Below, piece by piece: positions 18,933 to 28,523 of a stretch of DNA of 64,000 nucleotides. The position numbers and the translations under genes were made by a program. Under the pieces are notes generated by a model. The model had not been told where the DNA came from. It searched no databases and saw only the letters and a list, made by a program, of their open reading frames with translations. This DNA is from a bacterium. GTDB lineage: Bacteria > Bacillota > Bacilli > Lactobacillales > Streptococcaceae. Within the stretch, counting starts at the first letter, position 1. The number at the start of each line of letters is the position of its first letter. The DNA lies in the NCBI GenBank assembly GCA_905221035.1, contig CAJNBP010000001.1:230954-294953 (forward strand), given 5' to 3'.

Positions 18933-19322
18933 TTATTTTTTCTCAAGAAGAGCTTTGATTTCTTGAAGTACTTCCAACTCAGTTGGACCAACTGGTGCTT
19001 CCTCTTCAGCAACTTCTTCTTTTTTGGTAAGGTTTTGAGCTTTTTCCATAGCTTTAATCACAAAGAATAGAACAGTACCAACTACAAGGAAGTTGATAAC
19101 AGCGCTCAAAAAGTTACCGTAAGCAACTCCATTCCATGAAAGTTCAGCAATACGTTCGATTTTTGCAGCTTTCAAAGCAGGATTCAGTAGAAGTGGAGTG
19201 ATGATATCGTTAACGAATGAAGTTACAATAGCACCAAAAGCAGAGGCAATGATCACACCGACAGCAAGGTCAACAACATTACCACGAAGCAAAAACGCTT
19301 TAAGATCTTTTAACATTTTCAT
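18933..19322 (-). CDS. mscL: Large-conductance mechanosensitive channel
   Basis: A homopentameric emergency valve that opens under hypo-osmotic membrane tension. The first helix has FLLRGNVVDLAVGVIIASAFGAIVTS, given here in part as FLLRGNVVDLAVGV; the second helix is FLSAVINFLVVGTVLFFVI. The C-terminal bundle is Glu/Lys-rich. The reading frame extends to a TTG at 19334, but the start is more likely ATG at 19322 or at 19316 (MLKDLKAF, the family's usual start). It has about 129 residues. Confidence 0.95.
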   Translation of the reverse strand: MKMLKDLKAFLLRGNVVDLAVGVIIASAFGAIVTSFVNDIITPLLLNPALKAAKIERIAELSWNGVAYGNFLSAVINFLVVGTVLFFVIKAMEKAQNLTKKEEVAEEEAPVGPTELEVLQEIKALLEKK

Positions 19323-19396
19323 TTTACCTTTCAAAAATTTTTACTCTTCATTATATATTAATTGAGAATAGCTTGCAAGCTATATGCTCAGAAATT

Positions 19397-19828
19397 TTAT
19401 TTTTTAAAAATAAAAACCTTACTAAAAATATAATTAAGGATAATTATCAATAATTGTGCAAGAAATGTTTCGATTGCATTGATTTTGTCAAGATTTCCAT
19501 TTACGAATTGACCTATGATGTGGGGAAACTGGGTTACAAAGAGAAAAGTAAGGAGCAAATCTAACAGAAAAGTAGAAAGACGTGCAATCGAAAATTTCAC
19601 TAAACGTCTTGGCCAATTCTGTCTAGACTGCTTAAATACAATCCTATCATTTGTGATAAAGGCAAAGAGGATACCAATAATATTTGCTAGGCCAGTAGCA
19701 AGGAGTTCTTGATGACTTAGTTGATAAATGACTAGTCGTGAGAGAATCGAAACTAGAGTTGTTGCAAGGCCAAAAAAGAGATAGGCTAAGATTTCATTGT
19801 TAAAAAATTTTTGAATAGGAATTTTCAT
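19397..19828 (-). CDS. GtrA family membrane protein
   Basis: A 143-residue protein with four predicted transmembrane helices and the GtrA/DPMS_TM fold. FGLATTLVSILSRLVIY and FAFITNDRIVFKQ match the conserved segments. GtrA-like proteins are thought to flip polyprenyl-linked sugars or assist cell-surface glycosylation; the partner here is unknown. Many cationic residues follow helix 2. It is followed on the minus strand by mscL and is divergent from queT. Confidence 0.85.
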   Translation of the reverse strand: MKIPIQKFFNNEILAYLFFGLATTLVSILSRLVIYQLSHQELLATGLANIIGILFAFITNDRIVFKQSRQNWPRRLVKFSIARLSTFLLDLLLTFLFVTQFPHIIGQFVNGNLDKINAIETFLAQLLIIILNYIFSKVFIFKK

Positions 19829-19889
19829 GGTTTAAGTATAGCATAAAGAAGACTATTGTGCTATACTAGTAAGGTTGAATAAAGCAACC

Positions 19890-19946
19890 CTTGGTGCTTA
19901 GCTTCTTTCACCAAGCATATTACACGCGGACAACCCGCCAAAGGAG
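19890..19946 (+). promoter_or_regulatory. preQ1-II (pre-queuosine1 class II) riboswitch
   Basis: The sequence from cttggtgcttagcttctttc through ccaagcatattacacgcgga to ccaaaggaga matches the preQ1-II aptamer of S. pneumoniae nearly base for base. P2 is cttggtg/caccaag and the small P4 hairpin is gcgg/ccgc. The AAGGAG that forms pseudoknot helix P3 is also the Shine-Dalgarno of queT (ATG at 19952). Ligand binding should hide it and shut off translation. The P4 loop differs slightly from the reference I remember (acaac in place of auaa). Confidence 0.95.
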
Positions 19947-19951
19947 AAAAG

Positions 19952-20461
19952 ATGAAAAAATTAACTATTCGTGATGTTGCAGATATTGCAATCGTCGCTG
20001 CTATCTATGTCGTTTTGACTGTTACACCGCCTCTAAATGCCATCAGCTATGGTGCTTATCAGTTCCGTATTTCAGAAATGATGAACTTTATGGCTTTTTA
20101 CAATCCTAAGTACATCATCGGAGTTACCATCGGTTGTATGATTGCTAATTTCTTTAGTTTCGGACTGCTAGATGTCTTTGTTGGTGGTGGATCAACCTTA
20201 GTATTCCTCAGTCTAGGTGTTTGGCTTTTTGCAAAATACAGCAAAGATTACCTCTTTAACGGATTGATTCGAAAAGATCATTTCTTCTTTTCAATCCTCT
20301 TTTCAATTTCCATGTTTACCATCGCTGCAGAGTTGAATATCGTAGCGCAATTACCATTTTTCCTTACTTGGTTTACAACAGGAGTTGGTGAATTTGCCTC
20401 ATTGATTATTGGAGCGATTATCATTGGAAAAATTGGTCGTCGAATCGATTTAAGCAAATAG
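19952..20461 (+). CDS. queT: QueT family queuosine-precursor ECF transporter S component
   Basis: This is the substrate-binding subunit of an energy-coupling factor transporter that imports a queuine precursor such as preQ1. The protein has 169 residues and about six hydrophobic helices. TIRDVADIAIVAAIYVVLTV opens the first helix, and ISYGAYQFRISEMMN is the conserved signature. Shared EcfA/A'/T subunits must be encoded elsewhere. A preQ1-II riboswitch over its ribosome binding site confirms both the start and the function. Confidence 0.96.
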   Translation: MKKLTIRDVADIAIVAAIYVVLTVTPPLNAISYGAYQFRISEMMNFMAFYNPKYIIGVTIGCMIANFFSFGLLDVFVGGGSTLVFLSLGVWLFAKYSKDYLFNGLIRKDHFFFSILFSISMFTIAAELNIVAQLPFFLTWFTTGVGEFASLIIGAIIIGKIGRRIDLSK

Positions 20462-20520
20462 AATTAGACAAGCTGGGTAGTCATTACCTGGCTTTTTCTT
20501 AGGAAAATTTCTAAGGAAAC

Positions 20521-20549
20521 TTGACAAGTTTTTCTAACTATAGTATACT
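20521..20549 (+). promoter_or_regulatory. tRNA-Thr promoter
   Basis: TTGACA (20521-20526), 17 bp, TATACT (20544-20549); the tRNA starts 11 bp downstream. Confidence 0.85.
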
Positions 20550-20559
20550 TTTTAAGTAA

Positions 20560-20632
20560 GCTGATTTAGCTCAGTTGGCAGAGCGCATCCATGGTAAGGA
20601 TGAGGTCGCCGGTTCAATCCCGGCAATTAGCA
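20560..20632 (+). tRNA. tRNA-Thr (GGT anticodon)
   Basis: It is a 73-nt cloverleaf. Acceptor arms gctgatt / aattagc pair throughout (one G-U), the D-arm is agctcagttggcagagc, the anticodon stem catcc/ggatg encloses loop atggtaa with anticodon GGT, and the T-arm is gccggttcaatcccggc. CCA is not encoded. The GGT anticodon reads ACC/ACT threonine codons. Confidence 0.97.
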
Positions 20633-20647
20633 TGAAATAGACAGGGA

Positions 20648-20672
20648 AACTCTTGAATACAAGAGTTTTTTC
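20648..20672 (+). terminator. tRNA-Thr terminator
   Basis: Perfect hairpin aactcttg (20648-20655) / caagagtt (20660-20667), followed by T residues. Confidence 0.85.
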
Positions 20673-20772
20673 TTATGCTAGCGAGAAAAAATTCTGACTT
20701 TTGTATAATAAAAGTTATCCTGCAAAAATTTCTTATTGACAAAACCAATTATCTCTAGTAATATAATAGATG

Positions 20773-20916
20773 CGATGAGTCGATAGGTAGCCTTCAGGCT
20801 ACTATTGAGCATAAGGAGGTCATAACGCAGGAGCGGACCTTGATGAGTTGTGTGAACCTGCTCATCACATGAAGATGCCTCTTAGTCCCTAGTCTAGCGA
20901 CTGGGGATTTTTATTT
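20773..20916 (+). ncRNA. asd RNA motif (small RNA / leader upstream of asd)
   Basis: A strongly structured segment lies between a consensus-like promoter (TTGACA 20736-20741; TATAAT 20762-20767) and a terminator (ccctagtc / gactgggg hairpin and T run, ~20885-20915). Features include the hairpin gtagccttcaggctac, the motif aaggaggtcataacgcagga, and cctgctcatcac. Position, size (~145 nt) and layout match the asd RNA motif described in streptococci, where a ~170-nt RNA was seen in S. pyogenes. asd has a separate promoter (20938-20966), so this may act in trans rather than as a leader. Confidence 0.8.
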
Positions 20917-20937
20917 TCCAAAAAATGATGAAAAAGC

Positions 20938-20966
20938 TTTGCAATTCATGGAAAAAGTAGTATAAT
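20938..20966 (+). promoter_or_regulatory. asd promoter
   Basis: TTGCAA (20938-20943), 17 bp, TATAAT (20961-20966), 45 bp before the asd ATG and downstream of the asd RNA terminator. Confidence 0.7.
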
Positions 20967-21011
20967 ACATCTATTATAGAAATTTTTAGAAAATTCCGAA
21001 AGAGGTTATTT

Positions 21012-22088
21012 ATGGGATATACAGTTGCTGTAGTCGGCGCGACAGGTGCTGTCGGTGCTCAGATGATAAAAATGTTGGAAGAATCAACACTTCCAATCGA
21101 AAAAATCCGTTTACTTGCTTCTGCACGTTCAGCAGGCAAGACTTTGAAATTTAAAGATCAAGATATTACGATTGAAGAAACTACTGAAACTGCTTTTGAA
21201 GGAGTTGACATTGCTCTCTTTTCAGCAGGTGGTTCGACATCAGCTAAGTATGCACCATACGCAGTTAAAGCTGGAGCGGTAGTAGTTGACAATACATCTT
21301 ACTTCCGTCAAAATCCAGATGTTCCTTTGGTTGTTCCAGAGGTCAATGCTCACGCACTTGATGCCCATAACGGGATTATTGCCTGCCCTAACTGTTCGAC
21401 AATCCAAATGATGGTGGCGCTTGAGCCTGTTCGTCAAAAATGGGGCTTGGATCGTATCATCGTTTCAACTTACCAGGCTGTTTCAGGCGCTGGTATGGGT
21501 GCGATTCTTGAAACACAACGTGAACTTCGTGAAGTGTTGAATGATGGTGTGAAACCACGTGATTTGCATGCGGAAATCTTACCTTCAGGTGGTGACAAGA
21601 AACACTATCCTATCGCCTTTAACGCTCTTCCACAAATTGATGTCTTCACTGACAATGATTACACTTACGAAGAGATGAAGATGACCAAGGAAACTAAGAA
21701 AATCATGGAAGATGATAGCATCGCAGTATCTGCAACATGTGTGCGCATTCCAGTCTTGTCAGCTCACTCTGAGTCTGTTTACATCGAAACAAAAGAAGTG
21801 GCTCCAATCGAAGAAGTCAAAGCAGCTATCGCGGCCTTCCCAGGGGCTGTTCTTGAAGATGATGTAGCTCATCAAATCTATCCGCAAGCCATCAATGCAG
21901 TAGGTTCACGTGATACCTTTGTTGGTCGTATCCGTAAAGACTTGGATGCTGAAAAAGGAATCCACATGTGGGTTGTTTCAGATAACCTTCTTAAAGGTGC
22001 TGCTTGGAACTCAGTTCAGATTGCAGAAACTCTTCACGAGCGTGGATTGGTTCGTCCAACAGCTGAATTGAAATTTGAATTAAAATAG
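21012..22088 (+). CDS. asd: Aspartate-semialdehyde dehydrogenase
   Basis: This NADP-dependent enzyme reduces aspartyl phosphate to aspartate semialdehyde, the branch point for lysine/peptidoglycan and threonine/methionine. The NADP motif [12 protein letters not shown] is at residues 5-16. The catalytic Cys is in [10 protein letters not shown], and the substrate-binding GAGMGA and the His in [13 protein letters not shown] are present. The length of 358 residues matches the family. A ribosome binding site (gaaagagg) lies 7 bp upstream. dapA, the next step toward diaminopimelate/lysine, follows after 55 bp. Confidence 0.98.
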   Translation: MGYTVAVVGATGAVGAQMIKMLEESTLPIEKIRLLASARSAGKTLKFKDQDITIEETTETAFEGVDIALFSAGGSTSAKYAPYAVKAGAVVVDNTSYFRQNPDVPLVVPEVNAHALDAHNGIIACPNCSTIQMMVALEPVRQKWGLDRIIVSTYQAVSGAGMGAILETQRELREVLNDGVKPRDLHAEILPSGGDKKHYPIAFNALPQIDVFTDNDYTYEEMKMTKETKKIMEDDSIAVSATCVRIPVLSAHSESVYIETKEVAPIEEVKAAIAAFPGAVLEDDVAHQIYPQAINAVGSRDTFVGRIRKDLDAEKGIHMWVVSDNLLKGAAWNSVQIAETLHERGLVRPTAELKFELK

Positions 22089-22143
22089 TCATATCGTTTA
22101 GGAGTTCAGATGAACTCCTTCTTTGAAATAGAGAGGTGTTTTC

Positions 22144-23079
22144 ATGTCTTATCAAGATTTAAAAGAGTGTAAAATTATCACGGCCTTCATAACCCCTTTC
22201 CATGAGGATGGTTCCATTAACTTTGATGCCATTCCAGCCTTGATTGAGCATTTATTGGCCCATCACACAGACGGAATTCTTTTAGCTGGAACGACTGCTG
22301 AGAGTCCAACTTTGACCCACGATGAGGAGTTGGAACTCTTTGCGGCTGTACAAAAGATTGTCAATGGACGCGTTCCTTTGATTGCGGGTGTAGGGACAAA
22401 TGATACGCGTGACTCTATCGAGTTTGTCAAAGAAGTAGCAGAATTTGGTGGTTTTGCTGCTGGACTTGCGATCGTACCATACTATAACAAGCCTTCTCAA
22501 GAAGGAATGTATCAGCACTTTAAAGCTATTGCAGATGCTTCTGACCTACCAATTATCATCTATAACATTCCAGGTCGTGTGGTTGTCGAATTGACTCCAG
22601 AAACCATGCTTCGTTTGGCTGACCATCCAAATATCATCGGTGTCAAAGAATGTACTAGCTTGGCCAATATGGCTTACTTGATTGAACACAAGCCAGAAGA
22701 GTTCTTGGTCTATACTGGTGAGGATGGAGATGCTTTCCATGCCATGAACCTTGGTGCGGATGGGGTTATTTCTGTTGCATCTCATACAAATGGGGATGAG
22801 ATGCACGAGATGTTCACTGCCATTGCAGAAAGCGATATGAAGAAAGCAGCAGCTATTCAGCGTCAATTCATTCCTAAAGTCAATGCCCTCTTCTCTTATC
22901 CAAGTCCTGCTCCTGTTAAGGCCGTTCTGAACTATATGGGATTTGAAGCTGGACCCACTCGTCTACCTCTTGTTCCAGCACCAGAAGAAGATGCAAAACG
23001 CATTATCAAGGTTGTTGTTGATGGCGACTACGAAGCAACTAAGGCAACTGTAACAGGGGTCTTGAGACCAGATTATTAA
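22144..23079 (+). CDS. dapA: 4-hydroxy-tetrahydrodipicolinate synthase
   Basis: DapA condenses pyruvate with aspartate semialdehyde in the first committed step to lysine. It is a TIM barrel of 311 residues. Visible features are TTAESPTL (pyruvate-binding Thr pair), the catalytic-triad Tyr in the [14 protein letters not shown] region, IIYNIPGR with the proton-relay Tyr, and the Schiff-base Lys in IIGVKECT. It shares a transcript or close spacing with asd, whose product is its substrate. Confidence 0.97.
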   Translation: MSYQDLKECKIITAFITPFHEDGSINFDAIPALIEHLLAHHTDGILLAGTTAESPTLTHDEELELFAAVQKIVNGRVPLIAGVGTNDTRDSIEFVKEVAEFGGFAAGLAIVPYYNKPSQEGMYQHFKAIADASDLPIIIYNIPGRVVVELTPETMLRLADHPNIIGVKECTSLANMAYLIEHKPEEFLVYTGEDGDAFHAMNLGADGVISVASHTNGDEMHEMFTAIAESDMKKAAAIQRQFIPKVNALFSYPSPAPVKAVLNYMGFEAGPTRLPLVPAPEEDAKRIIKVVVDGDYEATKATVTGVLRPDY

Positions 23080-23089
23080 TAAAGACAAT

Positions 23090-23125
23090 AAAATCCATGA
23101 CCGAATGAAGGATCATGGATTTTTC
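23090..23125. terminator. Terminator between dapA and mnmE (convergent)
   Basis: Perfect 11-bp arms aaaatccatga (23090-23100) and tcatggatttt (23113-23123), A-rich before and T-rich after, so it can act in both directions. Confidence 0.85.
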
Positions 23126-24499
23126 TTATTTTCCTAAACAGAATTGGCTAAAGAGTTGGGTAATAAGTTCATCAGGAGCAGCATCCCCAGTAATTTCTCC
23201 GAGGATTTCCCAAGTACGAGTCAAATCAACTTGAAGCAAATCAACTGGCATCCCAAGTTCCAGCCCTTCGTTAACAGCCTGTAAGCTTTCGACTGCTTTT
23301 TCAATCAAGGAAATGTGACGGGCATTAGACAAGTAGGTAGCATCTTGCTCAACCAAACCAGCATTTTCAAAGAAGAGGTTGTTGATTCTCTCTTCAATCT
23401 TATCGATGTTTTGGTTTTTAAGAACTGAAATACGGATGACATCTTCAGGAAGTTCTGAAGTTTCAATCGCTTCAGGAAGATCAGTTTTATTAAGTAGAAT
23501 AATGCGATTAGTATCTTGGCTGATTTCTAAGAGTTGACGATCTTGGGTGGTCAGTGGTTCACTGGCATTTAATACAAGTAGTACCAAATCAGCTTCCTTA
23601 AGGGCTTTTTTCGAACGCTCGACACCAATTTGCTCCACAATATCATCTGTTTCACGAATACCAGCTGTATCAATCAATTTGAGAGGGACACCATTGATGT
23701 TGACGTATTCTTCGATGACATCACGGGTGGTTCCAGCAATATCTGTAACGATAGCCTTGTCCTCACGCAAGAGGTTGTTGAGCAGGCTGGATTTTCCAAC
23801 GTTGGGACGGCCGATGATAGCAGTTGAAATTCCCTCACGAAGGATTTTACCACGACGAGCTGTTCTAAGGAGATTGGTTAGCAATTTCTCAAACTCCATA
23901 GTCTTCTCGCGGACAACAGCAGTAGTAGCTTCCTCAACATCATCATACTCAGGATAGTCGATATTGACTTCGACTTGGGCAAGTGTATTGAGGATTTCTT
24001 GGCGAGTATTATTGATAAAGTCAGAAAGGGAACCATCTAGTTGTTTGACTGCAATGTTCATGGCCTTGTCAGTTTTGGCACGGATGATGTCCATCACCGC
24101 CTCCGCCTGTGTCAAATCTACACGACCGTTTAGAAAGGCACGTTTAGTAAATTCTCCAGGTTCTGCCAATCGAGCTCCTTCACGGATAGCTAGCTGAAGA
24201 ATTTCATTGGTCACTGCAATCCCACCGTGGGTGTTAATCTCGATAATATCCTCACGAGTGAAGGTTTTTGGAGACTTCATAGCCCCAATCATAACCTCGT
24301 CCATGACCTTACCAGTTTGAGGGTCAACGATGTGACCGTAGTTAAGGGTATGGCTAGCAACCTGACTCAAGTCTTTGCCTTTAAAAATCTTTTGCGCAAT
24401 GGCAAAACTGTCTGTTCCGCTCAAGCGGACAATACCGATGGCTCCTTCACCTAGTGGAGTAGAGATAGCAGCGATGGTATCAAATTCACGTGTAATCAT
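23126..24499 (-). CDS. mnmE: tRNA modification GTPase MnmE (TrmE)
   Basis: With MnmG it installs (carboxymethyl)aminomethyl groups at U34 of tRNAs. The N-terminal tetrahydrofolate-binding domain runs to ~residue 120. The inserted G domain has the P-loop [13 protein letters not shown]2/G3 DIAGTTRD and DTAGIRET, and G4 NKTD. The helical domain ends with the invariant CLGK, whose Cys is essential. The length of 457 residues is normal. It is transcribed alone on the minus strand. Confidence 0.98.
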   Translation of the reverse strand: MITREFDTIAAISTPLGEGAIGIVRLSGTDSFAIAQKIFKGKDLSQVASHTLNYGHIVDPQTGKVMDEVMIGAMKSPKTFTREDIIEINTHGGIAVTNEILQLAIREGARLAEPGEFTKRAFLNGRVDLTQAEAVMDIIRAKTDKAMNIAVKQLDGSLSDFINNTRQEILNTLAQVEVNIDYPEYDDVEEATTAVVREKTMEFEKLLTNLLRTARRGKILREGISTAIIGRPNVGKSSLLNNLLREDKAIVTDIAGTTRDVIEEYVNINGVPLKLIDTAGIRETDDIVEQIGVERSKKALKEADLVLLVLNASEPLTTQDRQLLEISQDTNRIILLNKTDLPEAIETSELPEDVIRISVLKNQNIDKIEERINNLFFENAGLVEQDATYLSNARHISLIEKAVESLQAVNEGLELGMPVDLLQVDLTRTWEILGEITGDAAPDELITQLFSQFCLGK

Positions 24500-24603
24500 A
24501 ATGTTTCCTTTAATTAATAGCTCTTTTCTTGGAATATTCCAAGTCTCTTTTCAAATTGTAACAAATTTAGACTATTTCTTCAATGGATGCTACTTGGAGA
24601 TTG

Positions 24604-24634
24604 AAAAAGCCTAAGCATTTCTGCTTAAGCTAAC
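24604..24634 (-). terminator. Terminator of the small tautomerase gene
   Basis: Read on the minus strand, agcttaagca / tgcttaggct forms a hairpin with a GAAA-type loop followed by TTTTT. Confidence 0.75.
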
Positions 24635-24817
24635 TTATTTGGTGCGCATTTCCCCTTGTGGGAAATAAGTTCCTTCTGGCATGTCGTTGATGATGACATG
24701 GACAGCAGATTGAGGTGCTCCAGTGTTGCGGACAACCGCTTCCGTTACTTCTTTAGCAAGAGCTTTCTTTTGCTCGAGCGTGCGTCCTTCAAATAAATCG
24801 ATGCGTACAAATGGCAT
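24635..24817 (-). CDS. 4-oxalocrotonate tautomerase family protein
   Basis: A 60-residue tautomerase-superfamily subunit. After Met removal it starts with catalytic Pro-1 (MPFVRIDLFEGRT), and conserved Arg residues at ~11 and ~39 can be placed by eye. I use ATG at 24817, because only this start exposes Pro-1; the frame runs a few codons further upstream. Such proteins form hexamers. The natural substrate in streptococci is unknown. It is divergent from tdk, with a ribosome binding site (ggaggaag) well placed. Confidence 0.9.
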   Translation of the reverse strand: MPFVRIDLFEGRTLEQKKALAKEVTEAVVRNTGAPQSAVHVIINDMPEGTYFPQGEMRTK

Positions 24818-24940
24818 AATAGCTTCCTCCACTAGTTTTTGATTTCTTCTATTTTACCACATTTTGCCGTTTAAAGCTTAAGAAAATTATGATATACTAG
24901 AATGTAGCAAAAATTTAGAAATGGACGTGAAGCAAGAAAC

Positions 24941-25531
24941 ATGGCACAGTTGTATTATCGTTATGGGACCATGAACTCAGGTAAGACGATTGAGATTCTC
25001 AAGGTGGCCTATAACTATGAGGAGCAAGGAAAAGGTGTTGTCATTATGACCTCGGCTCTGGATACGCGTGACGGTGTTGGCTATGTGTCGAGTCGAATTG
25101 GCATGAAACGCCCTGCCCTTGCGATTGAGGAAACGACAGATATCTTTGGCTATATCCGAGACCTACCAGAAAAACCTTACTGTGTTTTGGTCGATGAAGC
25201 CCAGTTTCTCAAACGTCATCATGTTTATGACCTAGCTCGTGTTGTTGATGAGTTAGACATACCCGTCATGGCTTTTGGTTTGAAAAATGACTTTCGTAAT
25301 GAATTGTTCGAAGGTTCCAAATATCTCTTGCTCTTAGCAGACAAGATTGACGAAATCAAGACCATCTGTCAGTACTGTAAGAAAAAGGCGACCATGGTGT
25401 TACGTACTCAAGATGGACTGCCAGTTTATGATGGTGAGCAGATTCAGATTGGTGGCAACGAAACCTATATCTCGGTTTGCCGTAAACATTATTTTGCCCC
25501 TGAAATCAATAAGGAGAATGAAGATAAATGA
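24941..25531 (+). CDS. tdk: Thymidine kinase
   Basis: It phosphorylates thymidine with ATP in the pyrimidine salvage pathway. Type II TK features are the P-loop [11 protein letters not shown] at the N-terminus, [10 protein letters not shown] (Walker B, catalytic Glu region), and a zinc site with CQYC and a second ligand pair around CRKH near the C-terminus. It has 196 residues. It ends in ATGA overlap with prfA, starting a tightly coupled operon through prmC and tsaC. Confidence 0.97.
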   Translation: MAQLYYRYGTMNSGKTIEILKVAYNYEEQGKGVVIMTSALDTRDGVGYVSSRIGMKRPALAIEETTDIFGYIRDLPEKPYCVLVDEAQFLKRHHVYDLARVVDELDIPVMAFGLKNDFRNELFEGSKYLLLLADKIDEIKTICQYCKKKATMVLRTQDGLPVYDGEQIQIGGNETYISVCRKHYFAPEINKENEDK

Positions 25532-26607
25532 ACATCTATGATCAACTACAAGCTGTAGAAGACCGTTATGAAGAATTAGGAGAGTTGCTCAGTGACCCAG
25601 ATGTGGTTTCGGACACCAAACGTTTCATGGAACTTTCAAAAGAGGAGGCTTCAACTCGTGATACGGTAACAGCCTACCGTGAGTACAAACAAGTCCTTCA
25701 AAACATCGTTGATGCCGAGGAGATGATTAAGGAATCAGGCGGAGATGCGGACTTGGAAGAGATGGCCAAGCAAGAATTGAAAGATGCCAAAGCTGAAAAA
25801 GAAGAATACGAAGAAAAACTAAAAATCTTGCTCCTTCCAAAGGATCCAAACGATGACAAGAATATCATCCTTGAAATCCGTGGAGCAGCTGGTGGAGATG
25901 AAGCAGCACTTTTCGCTGGTGATTTGTTAACCATGTATCAAAAATATGCGGAAGCCCAAGGATGGCGCTTTGAAGTCATGGAAGCCTCTATGAATGGTGT
26001 CGGTGGTTTTAAAGAAGTGGTTGCCATGGTTTCGGGTCAATCTGTATACTCTAAACTTAAGTACGAATCAGGTGCCCACCGAGTGCAACGTGTCCCTGTG
26101 ACAGAAAGCCAAGGCCGTGTTCATACCTCGACAGCGACAGTTCTTGTCATGCCCGAAGTGGAAGAAGTAGAATACGATATTGATCCAAAAGACCTTCGTG
26201 TTGACATTTACCACGCATCAGGTGCTGGTGGACAGAATGTCAATAAGGTTGCGACTGCCGTTCGTATCGTTCACTTGCCAACCAATATCAAGGTTGAGAT
26301 GCAGGAAGAACGTACCCAGCAGAAGAACCGTGAGAAGGCCATGAAAATCATCCGTGCGCGTGTTGCTGACCACTTTGCACAAATTGCACAAGATGAACAA
26401 GATGCCGAGCGTAAGTCAACAATCGGTACTGGTGACCGTTCAGAACGAATTCGTACTTATAATTTCCCACAAAACCGTGTTACAGACCACCGTATCGGCT
26501 TGACCCTCCAAAAACTAGATACTATCTTATCTGGAAAATTGGATGAAGTTGTAGATGCCTTGGTGCTCTATGACCAAACACAAAAATTAGAAGAATTAAA
26601 CAAATAA
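25528..26607 (+). CDS. prfA: Peptide chain release factor 1
   Basis: RF1 terminates translation at UAA and UAG. The peptidyl-tRNA hydrolysis motif GGQ occurs in [13 protein letters not shown]. The codon-recognition PxT-type element is [10 protein letters not shown]. The length is 359 residues. It overlaps tdk by 4 bp and abuts prmC by one base (TAATG). PrmC methylates the GGQ glutamine of this protein, so the pairing is functional. Confidence 0.98.
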   Translation: MNIYDQLQAVEDRYEELGELLSDPDVVSDTKRFMELSKEEASTRDTVTAYREYKQVLQNIVDAEEMIKESGGDADLEEMAKQELKDAKAEKEEYEEKLKILLLPKDPNDDKNIILEIRGAAGGDEAALFAGDLLTMYQKYAEAQGWRFEVMEASMNGVGGFKEVVAMVSGQSVYSKLKYESGAHRVQRVPVTESQGRVHTSTATVLVMPEVEEVEYDIDPKDLRVDIYHASGAGGQNVNKVATAVRIVHLPTNIKVEMQEERTQQKNREKAMKIIRARVADHFAQIAQDEQDAERKSTIGTGDRSERIRTYNFPQNRVTDHRIGLTLQKLDTILSGKLDEVVDALVLYDQTQKLEELNK

Positions 26608-27443
26608 TGAAATTAGCTCAATTATTTTCAGATTTTGAAGAAGAGTTGATAAGACAAGGAGAGGAAGCTGAAAGCCTCTCTTTTGTCTATCGAAGCCTTA
26701 AAAATTTATCCTTTACAGACTTTGTTTTTGCCCTCCAGCAGGAAGTGACGAAAGAGGAAGAAGTATTTGTAAAAGAAATTTTCCAACAATTAGGAGCTCA
26801 CAAACCAGCTCAGTATATCATTGGACAGGCAGATTTTTATAGAATGCAGCTAAAAGTGGATGAACGAGTTTTGATTCCCCGTCCAGAGACAGAGGAGTTA
26901 GTGGAGCTTATCCTAGCTGAAAATCCTGAAACGAATCTTTCAGTTCTGGATATTGGTACTGGAAGTGGAGCTATTGCTCTTGCCTTAGCAAAAAATAGAC
27001 CAGATTGGTCAGTGACAGCAGCAGATATTTCCCAAGATGCTTTAGATTTAGCTAGCGAAAATGCTAAAAATCAAAATCTTCAAATATTTTTAAAAAAATC
27101 TGACTGTTTTACAGAAATTTCTGAAAAATATGATATAATTGTTTCCAATCCACCCTATATCTCTCGTGAAGATGAGTCAGAGATCGGTTTGAATGTTTTG
27201 CATTCGGAGCCTCATCTAGCTCTCTTTGCAGATGAGGATGGCCTAGCTATTTACCGTAGAATTGCGGAAAATGCAAAAGACTATCTCAAAGATGGTGGTA
27301 AGATTTACCTTGAAATTGGATACAAGCAAGGTCAAAGTGTTCCTGAACTTTTTAGGAAACATCTTCCTGAAAAGCGAGTTCGAACACTCAAGGACCAATT
27401 TGGTCAAGATAGGATGGTCGTGGTTGATGATGGACAGGATTAG
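26607..27443 (+). CDS. prmC: Release factor glutamine methyltransferase
   Basis: It methylates the GGQ glutamine of RF1 and RF2 using S-adenosylmethionine. The N-terminal helical domain is followed by the SAM-binding motif VLDIGTGSGAIAL and the catalytic VSNPPYIS (NPPY), both at expected spacing. It has 278 residues. It begins on the last base of prfA and its end overlaps tsaC by ~17 bp, so translation of the three is coupled. Confidence 0.97.
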   Translation: MKLAQLFSDFEEELIRQGEEAESLSFVYRSLKNLSFTDFVFALQQEVTKEEEVFVKEIFQQLGAHKPAQYIIGQADFYRMQLKVDERVLIPRPETEELVELILAENPETNLSVLDIGTGSGAIALALAKNRPDWSVTAADISQDALDLASENAKNQNLQIFLKKSDCFTEISEKYDIIVSNPPYISREDESEIGLNVLHSEPHLALFADEDGLAIYRRIAENAKDYLKDGGKIYLEIGYKQGQSVPELFRKHLPEKRVRTLKDQFGQDRMVVVDDGQD

Positions 27444-28029
27444 ACAAGAGTTGGAAAAGGGTGGAGCTGTTGTTCTGCCTACAGAGACAGTTTACGGTCT
27501 TTTTGCCAAGGCTCTAGACGAAAAAGCAGTTGACCATGTTTACCAGCTCAAACGTCGCCCCAGAGACAAGGCGCTTAACCTCAATATCGCCTCTTTAGAG
27601 GATATCTTGTACTTTTCAAGGAATCAGCCAACTTATCTTCAAAAACTTGTAGAGACCTTTTTACCAGGTCCCTTGACCATTATCCTTGAAGCCAATGACC
27701 GAGTTCCCTATTGGGTCAATTCTGGTCTCGCGACTGTTGGATTTCGAATGCCCAGTCACCCCGTCACGCTTGATTTGATTCAAAAGACGGGTCCCTTGAT
27801 TGGACCGTCTGCCAATATTTCAGGTCAGGCAAGTGGAGTAACCTTTGAACAAATTCTGAAGGATTTTGACCAAGAGGTTCTGGGTCTAGAAGACGATGCT
27901 TTTCTAACTGGACAGGATTCAACGATTTTGGATTTGTCTGGAGACAAGGTGAAAATCTTACGCCAAGGGGCCATTAAGCGAGAAGATATTCTTGCTCGGT
28001 TGCCAGAGATTTCTTTTGAGGAGGAATGA
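27427..28029 (+). CDS. tsaC: L-threonylcarbamoyladenylate synthase (Sua5/YciO/YrdC family)
   Basis: It makes the threonylcarbamoyl-AMP used for t6A37 of ANN-decoding tRNAs. The YrdC signature is seen in GAVVLPTETVYGL, KRRPRDKALN, FLPGPLTIIL and GPSANISGQASG. The open frame extends to 27262, inside prmC, but that part is unlike the family. I place the start at ATG 27427 (27430 is also possible), giving 200 residues. The length suits the short YrdC form without the Sua5 C-terminal domain. Confidence 0.92.
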   Translation: MMDRIRQELEKGGAVVLPTETVYGLFAKALDEKAVDHVYQLKRRPRDKALNLNIASLEDILYFSRNQPTYLQKLVETFLPGPLTIILEANDRVPYWVNSGLATVGFRMPSHPVTLDLIQKTGPLIGPSANISGQASGVTFEQILKDFDQEVLGLEDDAFLTGQDSTILDLSGDKVKILRQGAIKREDILARLPEISFEEE

Positions 28030-28030
28030 G

Positions 28031-28462
28031 ATGCTAAGAAATTTACAAGAGACAGATGTGAATGCTATATGTGAGATTAATCAAGAGGCTTTGGGCTACT
28101 CTTTTAGTCCAGAGGACACAGCTAGTCAACTAGCTAAATTATCTCAAGATTCACATCATTTCCTACTTGGCTATGAGGATGAAGTCAGTCATGTCCTACT
28201 TGGATATGTCCATGCTGAAGTTTATGAATCCCTCTATTCCAAAGCAGGCTTTAATATCTTAGGATTAGCGGTTTCGCCTCAAGCACAAGGGCAAGGTATT
28301 GGTAAAAACTTACTAAAAGGGTTGGAAGAAGAAGCAAAAAGACGTGGTTATGGGTTTATCCGCTTAAACTCTGCCGATCATCGTCTGGGTGCTCACGCAT
28401 TTTATGAAAAAGTTGGTTATACTTGTGATAAAATGCAGAAACGGTTTATTCGCATCTTTTAG
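28031..28462 (+). CDS. GNAT family N-acetyltransferase
   Basis: A 143-residue Gcn5-related acetyltransferase. The acetyl-CoA pyrophosphate-binding motif is in LAVSPQAQGQGIGKNLLKGL (Q/RxxGxG/A), and the C-terminal AHAFYEKVGY is typical. I place the start at ATG 28031, directly behind the tsaC stop and preceded by gaggaatgag. The substrate is unknown; its place behind translation-factor genes suggests, but does not prove, a role in protein or tRNA modification. Confidence 0.88.
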   Translation: MLRNLQETDVNAICEINQEALGYSFSPEDTASQLAKLSQDSHHFLLGYEDEVSHVLLGYVHAEVYESLYSKAGFNILGLAVSPQAQGQGIGKNLLKGLEEEAKRRGYGFIRLNSADHRLGAHAFYEKVGYTCDKMQKRFIRIF

Positions 28463-28523
28463 TTTGATTTTCTAATAAGAAAATCAAACTAATGGACTAG
28501 TCACACAATAAAGGAGAAGACCT

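Noticed and set aside
23547..24614. A series of + strand ORFs over mnmE
   Set aside because: Shadows of the conserved mnmE gene on the opposite strand.
27262..27426. N-terminal extension of tsaC inside prmC
   Set aside because: The extra 55 codons overlap prmC out of frame and do not resemble the YrdC family; the start at 27427 is better.
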